Source: Gymnopus androsaceus JB14
Lineage: Eukaryota; Basidiomycota; Agaricomycetes; Agaricales; Omphalotaceae
Direction: 5' to 3'
Length of the DNA: 64,000 bases
Assembly (NCBI GenBank): GCA_009733575.1
Contig: ML769409.1
Location: forward strand, 47,908 to 111,907
Shown here piece after piece: positions 1 to 10,327 of the stretch. The notes under the pieces were generated by a model. That model saw only the letters and a program-made list of their open reading frames with translations, was not told the origin of the DNA and did no database searches. Within the stretch, counting starts at the first letter, position 1. Every line of letters starts with the position of its first letter. A program made the position numbers and the translations under genes.

Positions 1-323
1 CGCAAAGCAAAGACTCTTCTAATTCAACCCTACTACCAAACCTCCGCAGCCTCTCTTTCGCCATACGCCAAGAGTTTGACGAGACGTCATTTGTGGAGAT
101 GATCTGTTCGAGATGCAACAAGGGTGATGAGTTCATCGTCTCGGATGAAGTTGTGGCTTCTTTGAATCGCGTTCAAGTCCACCTTCATCTAAGCAGCATG
201 ATTTTGACAATGGTAGACTTGACAAAGTTGGAACCTTTGAAGGTGGTACAAGAGGAGGGTTTAGTTTTGGATATTTCGGTTGTCACGACCGGGGAGGATA
301 TACGTTTCGATAGAGTGTATTAG
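1..323 (+). CDS. F-box/LRR-type protein, C-terminal fragment (5' truncated by window edge)
   Basis: An open frame enters from the left edge (first full codon at base 3) and ends with TAG at 321-323, giving about 106 residues. The sequence LLPNLRSLSF followed by FDETSFVEMICSRC matches the pattern that closes many agaric F-box/leucine-rich proteins. The same pattern, LVPHLKNLSLAV then AAFVETISSRW, is visible in the F-box gene at 15.6-17.3 kb in this window. By family, the full protein would be an SCF-type substrate adaptor with an N-terminal F-box, but that part lies outside the window. An ATG-initiated reading from within is unlikely because the homologous segment starts upstream of any start codon. 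The assignment rests on similarity to the in-window paralog only. Confidence 0.5.
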   Translation, partial: QSKDSSNSTLLPNLRSLSFAIRQEFDETSFVEMICSRCNKGDEFIVSDEVVASLNRVQVHLHLSSMILTMVDLTKLEPLKVVQEEGLVLDISVVTTGEDIRFDRVY

Positions 324-1392
324 CACTGTTTCAAATGAACGAGTTTTGGCACATCCTACGGCTAGCGCTTAATAAATTGTTTCTTGCCTTCATCTCACCA
401 CGATCATGAATAGGTTTGATTTTAGCTCGTTTGAGTTCTCGATCTAATACCACCAAAATAGAGGTCCTATAATTCTGGTATGACACTAATCAGCCTTTTC
501 AAAGCAATACTTGACTCTCGGATAGACCATAGATGAGGCCGAGGTACGCTTTCTCATAGTGTCCATTTCACTGCAACAAACCAAACACTTGAATCCTCCT
601 CTAGTATTTATTAGACCAAATGGTATTCGAATCACCCCATATATTATTCAACAATCAGCTCTAATTGAATCTTGTCTTCGAACCTCGCCATATAATTGCA
701 GCCTCCTCCTTCCCCAGACGATGACGAACTTGTCAAGAAGCTCCGGAATAGATTGAAAGACTTGTTGACTGAGCTTCGTGCTGGAGCTGAAGGCTCAATG
801 GCCAGCCAGTCATAAGCGAAACGACTGAATACGATAGAGGTACGTCCTAAAGTACTCTTTCATTTTGATCTTGATACTGATAGAGATTCAGGACATCTCT
901 TATTCGAATCTTGCTATCACAAATCTTACCAGCGACTCGGATGATAATCTACGATATCGTAGATGCTTCTTTCCTCCCTATGTCAGTTAGGATCCGGGGA
1001 TGTCTTCGACTCTTCAAATTATTATTCTCGCTTGACTTTGCTTAAATACAGTAAACACTGATGAAAGATTCGTGCTCGAAGGTTAACTGCCTCAAAATCA
1101 TCCCTAGACTGCTTGCTAGCTGAGGTATTTACTTCATTCTTCGAACTGACTGAGAGCTCGATAATGCGTGAAACTTCGTGAAACGCCAAAGCGCATTTTC
1201 GCTGGCGCTAAGAGTTCGTTACGTCACTCCGACTCTTCTTCTTCCGAACCTCCATTTCAAGCTTCAAGGATCGCATTATTAGTATTCCAGTCTGGTAACC
1301 AATTGATACATACCGCTTTTAACGCTCTCTTACTTCTACAAAATCCACAGGTCATGTTCAAAACCTGATGCTTGGACATCTTATCCAAATTT
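324..1392. other. Intergenic, one possible terminal exon
   Basis: No convincing complete gene. A frame at 702-815, after a plausible acceptor (TGCAG at 697-701), reads PPPSPDDDELVKKLRNRLKD and on to a TAA stop. It looks like a charged helical C-terminus but no upstream exon with matching phase was found. The rest shows only short frames on both strands. Confidence 0.3.
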
Positions 1393-2427
1393 CAGACTCC
1401 ATGTCCGTACTCTGAATAACCGTATAATCCATCCTACTCCGGCATCTGCTCTACGAATACGAGGCTTCTCGACTCCTACCCCGAATAATGATGTTATTTC
1501 ACCGCAAAAGATTCCCCAGACTTTAGCTCAAGCGGACCATGATTCGAGCGACATTCACGACCATACCCATACCTCCAAAGACCCCAGAACCACAATGGCC
1601 ACAACCAAATACCGACGCCGCCATTTTCGAGAAGGTTTTCAACTCTCCCGAACCCCCACTGCCTATCCACTCTGCAGTGGAAAAGATGTATAGAAAGTTT
1701 GAGGCTTTTGCACGAGTTCCCAGTGTGTAATATAAATCTCATCGACCGAGTCTTTGCGTACAATGACATGTTTCCAAAAGCCAAACCTCTCTACTCGCCG
1801 GCGATGATAAAACATCATATATCTACCGACGTTAGAAAGTCTATACTCACCAGTACCAACTTGGATATTTCACCAAAGGACGTTCAGATGGCACGGTACG
1901 CTACGCATCTACCATGAAACGGTTTTTCACTCAATTCCATTCTATACCACCCTGACAGGCGGATCGACTACAAACGATGGATCCAGGACAAGATGTCTAC
2001 AGTGTCTGCTGAAGAGAAGGAAGATCCTGAGACTGTTAGGACGTTGTACAAGAAATTCGCGCGCCAGGCTGTAGCGAGGTGGCATCAGATGAGTCCGGGG
2101 CAGAAAAAGGGTGAGTGTGCCGTTATCATTCTTATCCTTTTCCCCAGTCCTCTGTCTTGCTTTAACATACTCGAAGAAACTATGTTTACGAACACCCTTA
2201 TCTAGAAAATGGCCTCCATCGTTGCCCAGAAACGGTTAAATCCTCCCCCTGCTCCCGAAATCAAGCCACAGAAAAGAAGAGGCAATCCCAATACCAGCCC
2301 TCCTACTACTACTCCCCAGATCGTTCCGAAAAACGATAAAATCGAACGAAGAAAAGCTCAAAGAGCTGAAGCTAGAATAGCACAGGAATCGACGAAGAAG
2401 CCGTCTTACATCGTAGTGGAACATTGA
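1393..2427 (+). CDS. Unresolved coding-like region, possible HMG-box-type gene (frames do not join cleanly)
   Basis: Several protein-like frames follow each other on this strand. From about 1393 to 1692 a Thr/Pro/His-rich frame is open. At 1717-1906 a frame reads NINLIDRVFAYNDMF onward and splices in phase (donor at 1907, acceptor before 1960) to RIDYKRWIQDKM through FARQAVARWHQMSPGQKK (to about 2110). The last 40 residues recall the second half of an HMG box (W-x-x-M-S-x-x-x-K-K followed by a basic tail). The next exon (2206-2427) encodes a basic Pro-rich tail, but the canonical donor puts it out of frame. In the alternative frame the protein ends near 2340. The junction near 1690-1710 also does not resolve with a normal intron. 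Either the model is wrong, or the gene has decayed or contains base errors. Function is not claimed. Confidence 0.33.
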
Positions 2428-3138
2428 ATTTTTAATCGCGAAAACTCTCAGCCATGAAAGTAATTTGCTTCTACGTACATCCGCTCGAGACGATATACTG
2501 TATGTGTCCTCCAGGTATCCTCGAAGGAACGTCCTGAAGATCCTTCTCTTGCGCGCGTGCGTGACACATGATATTATACTTGTTGCTTGTCCTACCTCGT
2601 TGATATCTATGCGACCTTCTGACAATACGGATTCCGCCGCCTGTCGTACGCGTCGTAGGCCTACTGCAACTGGAGAATCGATACTGTAGGTCACCGTGCT
2701 AGTTCACTCGCCAAAAAGCAAAAGCACGTCAACTCCGAATCTCATATAGCGTTATCACTACTACTTTGTTTTACATGCATCCGCCCCGAACGAAATATCC
2801 TTAAAGTAAGGTCCTGAAAATCCATTTCCATAAAGTAAAACTTGAAAAGAAAAAACTTTCAGCTAAACTCGACTTGGCCGTGAAGATTTCATGCAACAAC
2901 GAATTTCTAGTGTTCGAAATGAGGCTGTTAAAAATTCTCGAGCTCCAGGCTCCGCAGCTCGAGCCCCGAACTTACAGCGAATTTCGTCTCCTTACAGTCC
3001 TTGCATACGATCGAATGAGTAAATGATAGAAGATGTATACTTGTCTAGCTTTAGCAGTTGTACAGATAATCTTCGAAATAGATCTAGAAGGTGCTAGTAT
3101 GTATGGAAAGTTATAGCCTAATGACGCTCATTCCAAGC
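2428..3138. other. Intergenic, nothing recognised
   Basis: The space between the unresolved region and the 3' end of the flavoprotein gene. A 152-codon antisense frame over 2236-2694 is Arg/Ser-rich, lacks family features and overlaps the better forward frame, so it is not called. Confidence 0.5.
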
Positions 3139-4433
3139 CTACTCCAATTCCTTGAACACAGCTACAAGCCCTCCATCCTTTTCCTCGAGCTGCATGGACG
3201 GATTGGCGCACTTGAGTGCCTCAGCTCTATCAGCACCCTGAGGTGGATAAATGAGCTTGGTGTTGATCAGCTGCTTGAATTTCTTCGCCTCTTCACGCAG
3301 CTTCAAGATGACTTTCCTATCCCAACCAAAAGTTACCACAGCTCCCCATCCTCCAAGATCCAAACACGTCGTGTAGGCTGCTTGTTCATAGGGTCGAGGA
3401 GGGAGTCCGAGGAGATCTCGAGCTGCATTGTATCCAGAAGATCGCCTATAAAACATCATCAGAATACTAATAACAAGAATGCCAAGTAGATGTACCCCAT
3501 AAAAAGAGCATGCTGACAAGACATAAGCGTAGCATGTCCCTCTCCATCTGCAAGAGCATGCGCCGTATCACCCGTCGCATAAACATCCTCCACTCCCACA
3601 ACCTTCATACTTGCATCTACAAAGAGCCGGCCATTCGCATCCAGCTTCGCACCCTCGATCTGTTCAGTCAGACTCGAAGCCCTCACACCTGCTGTCCAGA
3701 TCACCGTCTTTGCCTCGATGCGTCTCCCAGACTCCGTGGTTACCTTATCCGCATCAACAGACGCGACACCATCCCCGGTATACAGCGTGATCCCCAACTC
3801 CTCCAACGCCTGAAGAATGGCTGGTCTGGGACCCGGGCCCAAGTCAGGTCCAACTTCCTCATTGCGTTCGACTAGTACAACTTTGCCAACTCCTTCACCA
3901 AGGAGCTGAAGCAGACGTCCAGGCAACTCGGTAGCCGTTTCAATTCCAGTGAAACCTCCGCCGGCAACAACGATGGTGTTACGCGCAGGAGAAGGGGGAA
4001 GTGAAGAGAGTGTTTTGAGGTGCTTGTCCAGAGCCAACGAACCTTCATAGCTGTCAACTATGAAGGCATAATTTTCGAGTCCAGATACGGAGCTGGGCAT
4101 GATCACTTTGCTGCCGGTCGCTAAAATGAGACGATCGTAACCGATAGAGCTGGATTCATTGTACTTGACAGAGTGGGCTTTGGTGTCGATGAAAGTCACG
4201 GTGCCTTGGATGTATTTGACACCGACCGTGTCCAGGAGGTCTTTGATGGATGGGGCGACGTCTGAGAGATCAGTTTCGTAGAATCGAGGGCGCATGTACA
4301 TGATGGGTTCTGGGGCAATGAGGACAACCTCCACCGCGTTACATTTGCCAGCATTCTCCAATGCTAGGATGGCACTTAGAGCAGACCATACACCTCCGAA
4401 ACCTGCACCAAGGACGAGGATTCGTTGAGACAT
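3139..4433 (-). CDS. NDH-2/AIF-like FAD-dependent NAD(P)H oxidoreductase
   Basis: Two exons (4433-3496 and 3445-3139) join across a 50-nt GT-AG intron in phase 2, giving 414 residues, the usual length for the family. It begins with the FAD-binding Rossmann motif GAGFGG (residues 8-13), has ATGSK in the central FAD region, a second nucleotide-binding motif GGGFTGIE for NAD(P)H, and the C-terminal FAD motif ATGDTAH. The tail contains TTCLDLGGWGAVVTFGWDR, typical of bacterial-type NADH dehydrogenases. Known members pass electrons from NADH to quinone or act as AIF/FSP1-like oxidoreductases. Here there is no clear mitochondrial presequence because the Rossmann fold starts at residue 3, so a cytosol-facing or cytosolic enzyme is inferred. 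The start ATG is the only one placing the dinucleotide fold at the N-terminus. Confidence 0.88.
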
Positions 4434-5804
4434 CTGTAATGGAACTTGTTAGAACGAGTCACAGAAGAGCAATGGAGTCGGGAGTCTGACCTGGCAAAAC
4501 TGTTATGTTTCGTAAAAGTAAGTAGACTTCAAACTGGATTAAGAGCTTCTGTAGTGAGCATACTGACGTTCGCCCCTTCCTTAAATACTCTCTCAATGAG
4601 TCAAAACCCCAAGTGTTCTTTGCAAAACCCCAGCTGTTCTTTGTATAACGGTTAAATCTGTGATGATTAGCTCACAGTTATGACCAACTGACCACAACAC
4701 TTTAACTGTAACTGTATAAATACTTTCGAGCTACAGTTTACGGATCTGCAGTCGGACTCGGACTCCTCACTTCCCGGTTCTCTTGACCATGAAGACCAAG
4801 ACCGAGATGGGCGCACAGGCACAAGCAGGATTGCCCTTCAAGTGGAAATGTACCAGCACTACGGCGCAGTACATAGTACCCCCCAATGATTTTCAAACGG
4901 GCCAGATTACTTACGACAAGTGAGAAAATGTTTCCAGGTCCATTGAATTTATGCATCTTTCTTCGCCATGAACGAGCCCAACGCTCTCGAGAAGAATACT
5001 TGGGGCGGAGCTAACCGGGTCTTGGAATTGGCGCACTGAACACGGATTGCTTACTGATAACAAATCCTTGGCGTAGTACTCAAAAGTACTAGCTACTAGC
5101 GAGTGCGGGAAGAAAAGGAATGTGGTACGATTCTACGAGCCGGAATGATACGAGAGACGTCATAGTTACTTGAAAACGGAAACGCGATGAGTAGACCCAC
5201 TGTACCTAGTCGACGTGAGCATGGCGGAGACCCAACCTAATTCTGAGTTAATGTGTACCGAGTTGCCAGTTGTATCCATGTTCGTAGAAGCACAATATTG
5301 AGTATCTGATCCTGGATTGGTGGCAACATAAGCAATGGTGCCGGCTAGCGGCGAAACACGCTAGTTCCTTCATTGTGGTCCAGGAAGCGTTCGAGTACCT
5401 GAGTAGTTATGCAATAGTGTTGACGAGAAGCTGAAAGATAATTGAATAAAAATCCCTTAAAGTAGTATGGCAACCGTAAACACTATAGAATTAGAGAAAG
5501 ATGAATGAAGCCGATGCGCAGATAGATAGATTCGACTAAGACTACACGGAAGGAAGACCGAAGCAGAATGATTCCACGAGTAAGTATGATATGGGGATGG
5601 ATGGATAGATCATAGATGGTAGTGAAGTAAACAAGAAATGGACCATAATAAAACTACGTCGTGCGCTACATACGTAGGATAGACAAGTACATTAAAAATG
5701 TAAGTATATCAACAGGGAGAGAGAGAGAGAGAGAGAGAGGAGAGATATACAGGTAACAGATATGGCATAACAGAAGGTAAAAGACCAGCTTCACGAACAA
5801 GGTC
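4434..5804. other. Intergenic, 5' region of flavoprotein and 3' region of zinc-finger gene
   Basis: 1.4 kb without a supported gene. It holds an AT-rich stretch near 4,700 with a TATAAATA-like motif and a GA microsatellite near 5,720. Short frames here have no family features. Confidence 0.5.
5716..5744. repeat. GA dinucleotide microsatellite
   Basis: About twelve GA units in a row, interrupted once near the end, about 60 bp beyond the stop codon of the C2H2 gene and so possibly within its 3' UTR. Confidence 0.9.
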
Positions 5805-6959
5805 TTATTGCGGCATGAAAGTGATCCACGAATCGACTTCACTCAAAGTCTCGGAGTCGGAAGCTGCAATAGAAGGATTATCCGGCTCCGGCAATGGTAA
5901 ATCGAAGTGGGCGGAATGGCGCTCATCAATGGAAGAAACCTCAGACTGAGGCATACGGCTGTAAGCGGCGGACAGCTCGGCCTGGTTGGAAGGAGAAAAA
6001 ATTCTGAGGGATTGCGATTCGGCCACGGAGCTGTGGCCTCTAGGGCCATAGTTCTCATAGGGACGGCATACGACCTTAAAAGAACTGACTGCATCAACGA
6101 CCTCCAAATCGTCGCTTTCCAAAGGCGGAGTGCTCTGGTAGCCAGGGGAAAGAGCCTTGGACTTCGACGAGTGAAGAGCACGCTCCCAATATCCTTCTTG
6201 ACTCTTCTCTGACAAAGCGTCTAGAAGATCGAGAGGTCCTCGAATTTTGGACGAGCAGAGAGAAGGTCGCGGAAATGTGTAGGAGTCCATTGCAACTGAA
6301 GGCAATGTCAGAGGAGGAGTGAAGACTGTATACACCGAGGTGGGAGTCGACTGCGTGGCATCCGAGTCGTACTGATGAAGAGCTGAGGATCCACGAGAAG
6401 AGGAAGGCGAAGTAGATCCATCGGAATATAAGCCTTCGGTAGTGAATGTGGAAGGTGTTTCGATGATCATCTGCTCTTGTTGTGGGCCCGGTGGCCCGCT
6501 TCCTGGAGTACGAGGCTTCCGTTCCTTGGGCACGTATTGGTGGCGTCGTTTTCTGTGGCGAGTAAGCGAGCCAGGGTCAACGGTCGCGAAGTCGCACGAT
6601 GGGCATTGCTGGTTCTTGACCTTGGTGCTAAAGAAAGTACATGGTCCGTTAGCTCGACCATGGGCGTAGACCAGGAGGAAAAACTCACTGTGTACGGATA
6701 TGTGTGTCGACATTACCCTTCTGCAGGTTGGTATATCCACAGTCTGGGTAAGGGCATGCATAAGATCTACACCAGGTGAGCAATAAAAGTTAAAATTATG
6801 GGCAAACGGGTCCAGAAAAATTGTGGCGTACTTGGCTGCTTTGTCCTCTGCGCTGAGATGGCGCCGCATGTGTCTAGGTATATCACCTTTGCGAGCGACC
6901 TTGGTGCCGCATAGGTCGCAGACGGTTGGGTCCTTGAGAGTTTGGTCAGCCTTGTGAGC
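5805..6959 (-). CDS. C2H2 zinc-finger protein (three fingers, probable transcription factor)
   Basis: Three exons join in phase: 6959-6832, 6766-6689 and 6627-5805. Finger 1 is CDLCGTKVARKGDIPRHMRRH. Finger 2 is C-P-Y-P-D-C-G with spacing to H-I-R-T-H. Finger 3 is CPSCDFATVDPGSLTRHRKR followed by RH. A basic stretch (KERKPRTPG) and about 250 Ser/Pro-rich, acidic-ended residues follow, with no further domain seen. The second intron falls inside the finger 2/finger 3 linker. This layout fits the small sequence-specific DNA-binding regulators common in agarics. The N-terminus is unresolved: the finger 1 exon has no in-frame ATG, and the exon candidate upstream of the acceptor at 6960 (donor near 7014) carries an ATG in a different frame. 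The true start probably lies between 7015 and about 7270. Confidence 0.8.
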   Translation of the reverse strand, partial: AHKADQTLKDPTVCDLCGTKVARKGDIPRHMRRHLSAEDKAAKYATIFLDPFAHNFNFYCSPGVDLMHALTQTVDIPTCRRVMSTHISVHSEFFLLVYAHGRANGPCTFFSTKVKNQQCPSCDFATVDPGSLTRHRKRRHQYVPKERKPRTPGSGPPGPQQEQMIIETPSTFTTEGLYSDGSTSPSSSRGSSALHQYDSDATQSTPTSVYTVFTPPLTLPSVAMDSYTFPRPSLCSSKIRGPLDLLDALSEKSQEGYWERALHSSKSKALSPGYQSTPPLESDDLEVVDAVSSFKVVCRPYENYGPRGHSSVAESQSLRIFSPSNQAELSAAYSRMPQSEVSSIDERHSAHFDLPLPEPDNPSIAASDSETLSEVDSWITFMPQ

Positions 6960-8146
6960 CTACGGAATATTCGTGAGTAGAAGAAAAGAGGGCGGAAAAA
7001 AGTAGAAGGCGGCATACCGGTGTCTTAGTCCTTAGCCATTGCGTGAGTTGGTTGAAGAGAAGTAGGTAACAGTTAAAAATGAGTAAGAGTGAGCGCCACA
7101 AGAAACAGGAGCCAATGTGGTTGTTGAAGAAAGAGCATTGTAGCGTGCGCTGCTTTTTAAGAACCTGGCTGGTTGAGACGATTGGTGTGGGACTGAAATC
7201 CGAAAAATTCCCATTTGGGACAGCGCCTCGAAATTTACCAATTCCGGATGGCGCGAAGGGACCGAAGCCACTCGCTTAACAGGAACACCCCCTGCACCCT
7301 CAAAGCACCATTTAAGGAAGAAAATGGATGCTGTCGCATGTTTGTAGGGCCCAGGAGATCTATGATTTGATCAATGGCACAAAGCAAGGATCTGGGAATG
7401 GCAATTAATGTAATTTCGGAAATGGCCTTTGTTCTTTGGTTGGAAATGAGGCTAGGAATGTCATGCTCACATGGACATATCATCATCAGGATGGAATGTT
7501 GTCGACACGACGATAATCGCTGATGAAATGATAAAGCCGACTTGCTCGCTTGTACTCGCCACAAAAAATAAACTTTTAGCGACGATGGTGGTCTTCAGGT
7601 TGCTCTTCACTAAGACTTGAAAGCAGCATTGGTAGAGAACAAATATACAAGGTTGCATAAACTTGTGGAGTGGATAATGCGCCAAATACTAGACAGGACA
7701 GCGTCAATTTTTTGATTTATTGGCATGGGGCTAAAAACTTGCTTTGTTCTCTCCCGGCAAATCCCAGGATCTAAGTAGACTCCTGAGAACCCTTGGAGAA
7801 CGCTACAGATTCCTGCGAAGAGCATGGAAAGCACGTTAAATTTTTTCCTTGTGAAACTCGACGTTTTACACGTACGCGCAGGTCAGTAGCGAATTTCGAG
7901 CTACCAAAAAATACTCATCGTTGAAAATTGGTCGGAAAAAAACTAGGCGAGTGGCCTTTTCTTTCGGCCGTTAATTTTTGAGTTAAGTTTTGGAGGTCTA
8001 GAAGCCGTGGATATGTCCTAATCATAGGGTGCAAGAATATACCTGGAAAGTAACCGGTCCAGAGAGAGAGGGAGGATTAATCAACGGCGGCGTACGTCCC
8101 TCCATTGTCTAAAGCTCATTGCATATGCTCAAGACCTTGTGGCTAG
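6960..8146. other. Upstream region of zinc-finger gene, no further gene seen
   Basis: It probably contains the unidentified first exon of the C2H2 gene close to 7,015-7,050. Beyond that, only overlapping short frames on the minus strand that lack family features or consistent splice phases. Confidence 0.4.
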
Positions 8147-8478
8147 TATGGATTGACTGCTGCTGTCCTCAGTAGCGACCTTCCTTGCAAGAAGAAAAAA
8201 CCAATAAGCTAGAGGCTTCTGGACATTGGCTAAACGTTCAAGAAGGTGTTGTTCTTCTTTAGAGTGGAGCGCTAGCGCAGGAGGAACTTGAGAATGGTCC
8301 AGTACCCCTGCGTTTGGGTAATTGGGCCATCCTCAAGCTCCTCCTGTGCTAGCATTCCACTCTAAAGAAGAACAGTGCCTTCTTGAACGTTTGGCCAACG
8401 TCCGGAAGCCGCTAGTTTCTTTATTTTATTTTCCTTGCGAGGAAGGTCGCTACTGAGGGCAGCAGCAGCCAATCCATA
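8147..8478. mobile_element. MITE/foldback-like element: 332-bp imperfect palindrome
   Basis: The outer ends are TATGGATTG (8147-8155) and CAATCCATA (8470-8478). Inward, the left arm (GCTGCTGTCCTCAGTAGCGA and on) is matched by the reverse complement of the right arm with few mismatches. Further in, TTCTTTAGAGTGGA (about 8260-8273) pairs with TCCACTCTAAAGAA, leaving a spacer of only some 20-25 bp around 8,300-8,325. Almost the whole element can therefore fold on itself. It has no coding capacity. Terminal TA dinucleotides at both ends would fit a Tc1/mariner-type TA target duplication, but this is inference. Such elements are non-autonomous and need a transposase elsewhere. Confidence 0.8.
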
Positions 8479-8520
8479 ATGAGCGCTCGACCTGCGTCTG
8501 ATGTCGTCGAGCGCTCATTA
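8477..8520. repeat. Perfect 15-bp inverted repeat (short hairpin)
   Basis: TAATGAGCGCTCGAC at 8477-8491 is the exact reverse complement of GTCGAGCGCTCATTA at 8506-8520, separated by 14 bp. It abuts the right end of the large palindrome and may be part of the same or a second foldback element. Confidence 0.9.
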
Positions 8521-9128
8521 ACGTAGACCATTCAGCATCGTTAAAGGTCTATGGAGCACCCAGACGCCGCTCATCTTCAGTGGAGCGCTAGCTACGAACG
8601 AGTTTGACGACGGACCAGCAACCTAAACACAGAACATCGTCGAGCTATCGCATCAGCGTAGAACGTCCAACGTTGGTCCACACTGACAGAGGAAAGCACA
8701 GACTGCGCCTACATGAAAAGGCACCACTATACATCTTCCAGGCGACTACTGCAGGCTGTCCTGCTCGTCCTGCCATCCCGGTCTCTAACTCGTCTACAAG
8801 CGAGCCATCGAAAGATCAAGAAGCAGCGAACATCGTTTGGAGCTTAGGCTACTTGCCTTCACCACCGTTTCCAGTTACTCTGTCATATGTTCAGTGGAAG
8901 CCAACTGCCGCGCAAGGGCATCGAAGTACCATAATTTTCGATCCCGGACATCGAGCGTCCGAGTATAAACAGAATACGAACCCCGTCGACCTCATAGAAA
9001 CGAGTCTCTCCCATTCGGGAGGGCGGTCAAAGACAACTACTTGGATCTGTCGGAGCGAATATCCATTCTATAGATACGGTCCGCAGTCCTTTCGCCGGTG
9101 ACTAGGAATAGCTCCGTAGCCTATGAAA
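8521..9128. other. No supported gene
   Basis: A 165-codon frame (8604-9101, plus strand) lacks an ATG start and any family feature. GTGGAGCGCTAGC near 8,580 repeats a piece of the inner arm of the palindrome, suggesting more element-derived sequence. Confidence 0.4.
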
Positions 9129-9597
9129 TTAATCAGTCATGGTTTTCAGCTCCTCCGCTGTCAAACAACGAGCATGCCAGTGTAGGGAGTTCTCAACAAG
9201 TTCGATAGACAATGTCGTATATTGCTGCGAAGAGTCCTGACGGTCATCTCTGTGGGAGGAGGAAATTGAGAGTGCGCTGTGGATAATGGAATCAACCTTC
9301 GCTAATACAAGTCCCGAGGTTCGAAGATATTGGGAAATCCGCTCCTGTTCTGTGTAAAAGGATATAATCGACGAAAGTCCAGAGAGGCTTCCAATGGACT
9401 GGATATCGATGTCCTTGCAAGCGTCGTTACTCTCCGGCACCTGCAAGAGAGAGTGTGCCGGACTGAAGACAAGTTTCAAAACCGACCGCCGATCCTAAAA
9501 GCTCGCATACAATATTGGCGCAGTCAAGCTTGAAGCTTTCTCCGGCCTTAGAGTAATTCCTGGACGAGCTGAAAATGGCTGACTGGATGCTAAACAT
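9129..9597 (-). CDS. Hypothetical protein, two exons
   Basis: Exons 9597-9487 and 9440-9129 join in phase 0 across a 46-nt intron (donor GTCGG, acceptor CTTGCAG) and encode 140 residues. The sequence is mixed helical (SGLSSIISFYTEQERISQYL; SIELVENSLHWHARC) with no signal peptide, membrane segment or motif I recognise. The start used is the first in-frame ATG after an upstream stretch that is also open, so the true N-terminus could lie further upstream. The clean intron is the main support for a real gene. It could also be a remnant of a larger gene. Confidence 0.4.
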
Positions 9598-10140
9598 AGC
9601 AGTATCATGACAGGGATCTCTTCTTCCTCGCACGAAGTTTAAAGGAACACAGCAGGGTGGACTAGTGACCTCCGTACGCGTGCAGGATGCTTTTAGAGGC
9701 GCCAAAAGTTGGTTGACAAGGCCTGTTAAAGTTCCTGCACGAGTCCGACGAGTTTCCAGCCTTGTCTGTCTGCCCGCACTCCGTATGCGTTGGCCGTTTT
9801 TTCTCGGTCTGTACTGTCGGTCAAATCGCTTGAACGAAACACAAACTAGTTGAACTCACTATGTACAGTAGGAAGCACTCTTTGACTTCCAGCCCCTTCT
9901 AATCCGAGCCTTTTTCTCCTATAGCCTGTTACATCTATTATTCTTCTATTCCAGCCTTTTCTCCTAAACTCTATAATTGTGCTCCGACTTCCAATGCAAC
10001 TCTTGAACTGTCGAAAATGCTAGAATTGATATTGCAGACGTCTTGAAATCCAAAGCAGTCTGATGCAAAATGAGGCTATTACTGAGCGCCAATTGAAGAA
10101 TCTACTTCTCCTGTGGAGGTAGAAATCTTTTTGGAGGTAT
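9598..10140. other. Intergenic, nothing recognised before the tRNA
   Basis: Possible 5' extension of the hypothetical gene (open to about 9,705), then pyrimidine-rich, gene-free sequence. Confidence 0.4.
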
Positions 10141-10222
10141 GGCTACCTGGCGCAATGGTAGCGCGTTTGGCTTCGATTGCTGAGCGTACAAAAGGTTGCA
10201 GGTTCGAGTCCTGCGGTGGTCA
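10141..10222 (+). tRNA. tRNA-Arg(UCG) with 11-nt intron, one base short in the anticodon stem
   Basis: The acceptor stem GGCTACC pairs with GGTGGTC (two G-T pairs), and A is the discriminator base. The D stem is GCGC/GCGC around AATGGTA. The anticodon arm starts TTTGG-CTTCGA, giving anticodon TCG at 34-36 with a short intron after position 37 ending in GAGCGT. The T arm is GCAGG-TTCGAGT-CCTGC. A seven-T run at 10242-10248 fits a Pol III terminator. Compared with the copy at 28.96 kb, one C is missing in the 3' anticodon stem (GTACAAAAGG instead of GTACCAAAAGG), so the stem has a mismatch or shortened variable loop. It may be a weakened or dead copy. Confidence 0.75.
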
Positions 10223-10327
10223 TCTCCATAAACTCTTGATCTTTTTTTGCAAAATTTTACACGGATAGTCCTCCAAATGACAACATAAGAGTAATATTAC
10301 ATGGATATCTAGATGTAAGGAAGCCCC

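Noticed and set aside
2236..2694. 152-codon minus-strand frame
   Set aside because: Overlaps a better forward frame, Arg/Ser-rich low-complexity product without motifs.
5716..5744. GA repeat as a regulatory GAGA element
   Set aside because: It lies downstream of a stop codon rather than in a promoter; a simple microsatellite is the better reading.
8147..8520. CRISPR-like or retron-like structure at the palindrome
   Set aside because: Eukaryotic DNA, no regularly spaced repeats and no associated genes; a single foldback explains it.
8604..9101. 165-codon plus-strand frame
   Set aside because: No ATG, no family features, adjacent to element-derived sequence; composition reads like chance.
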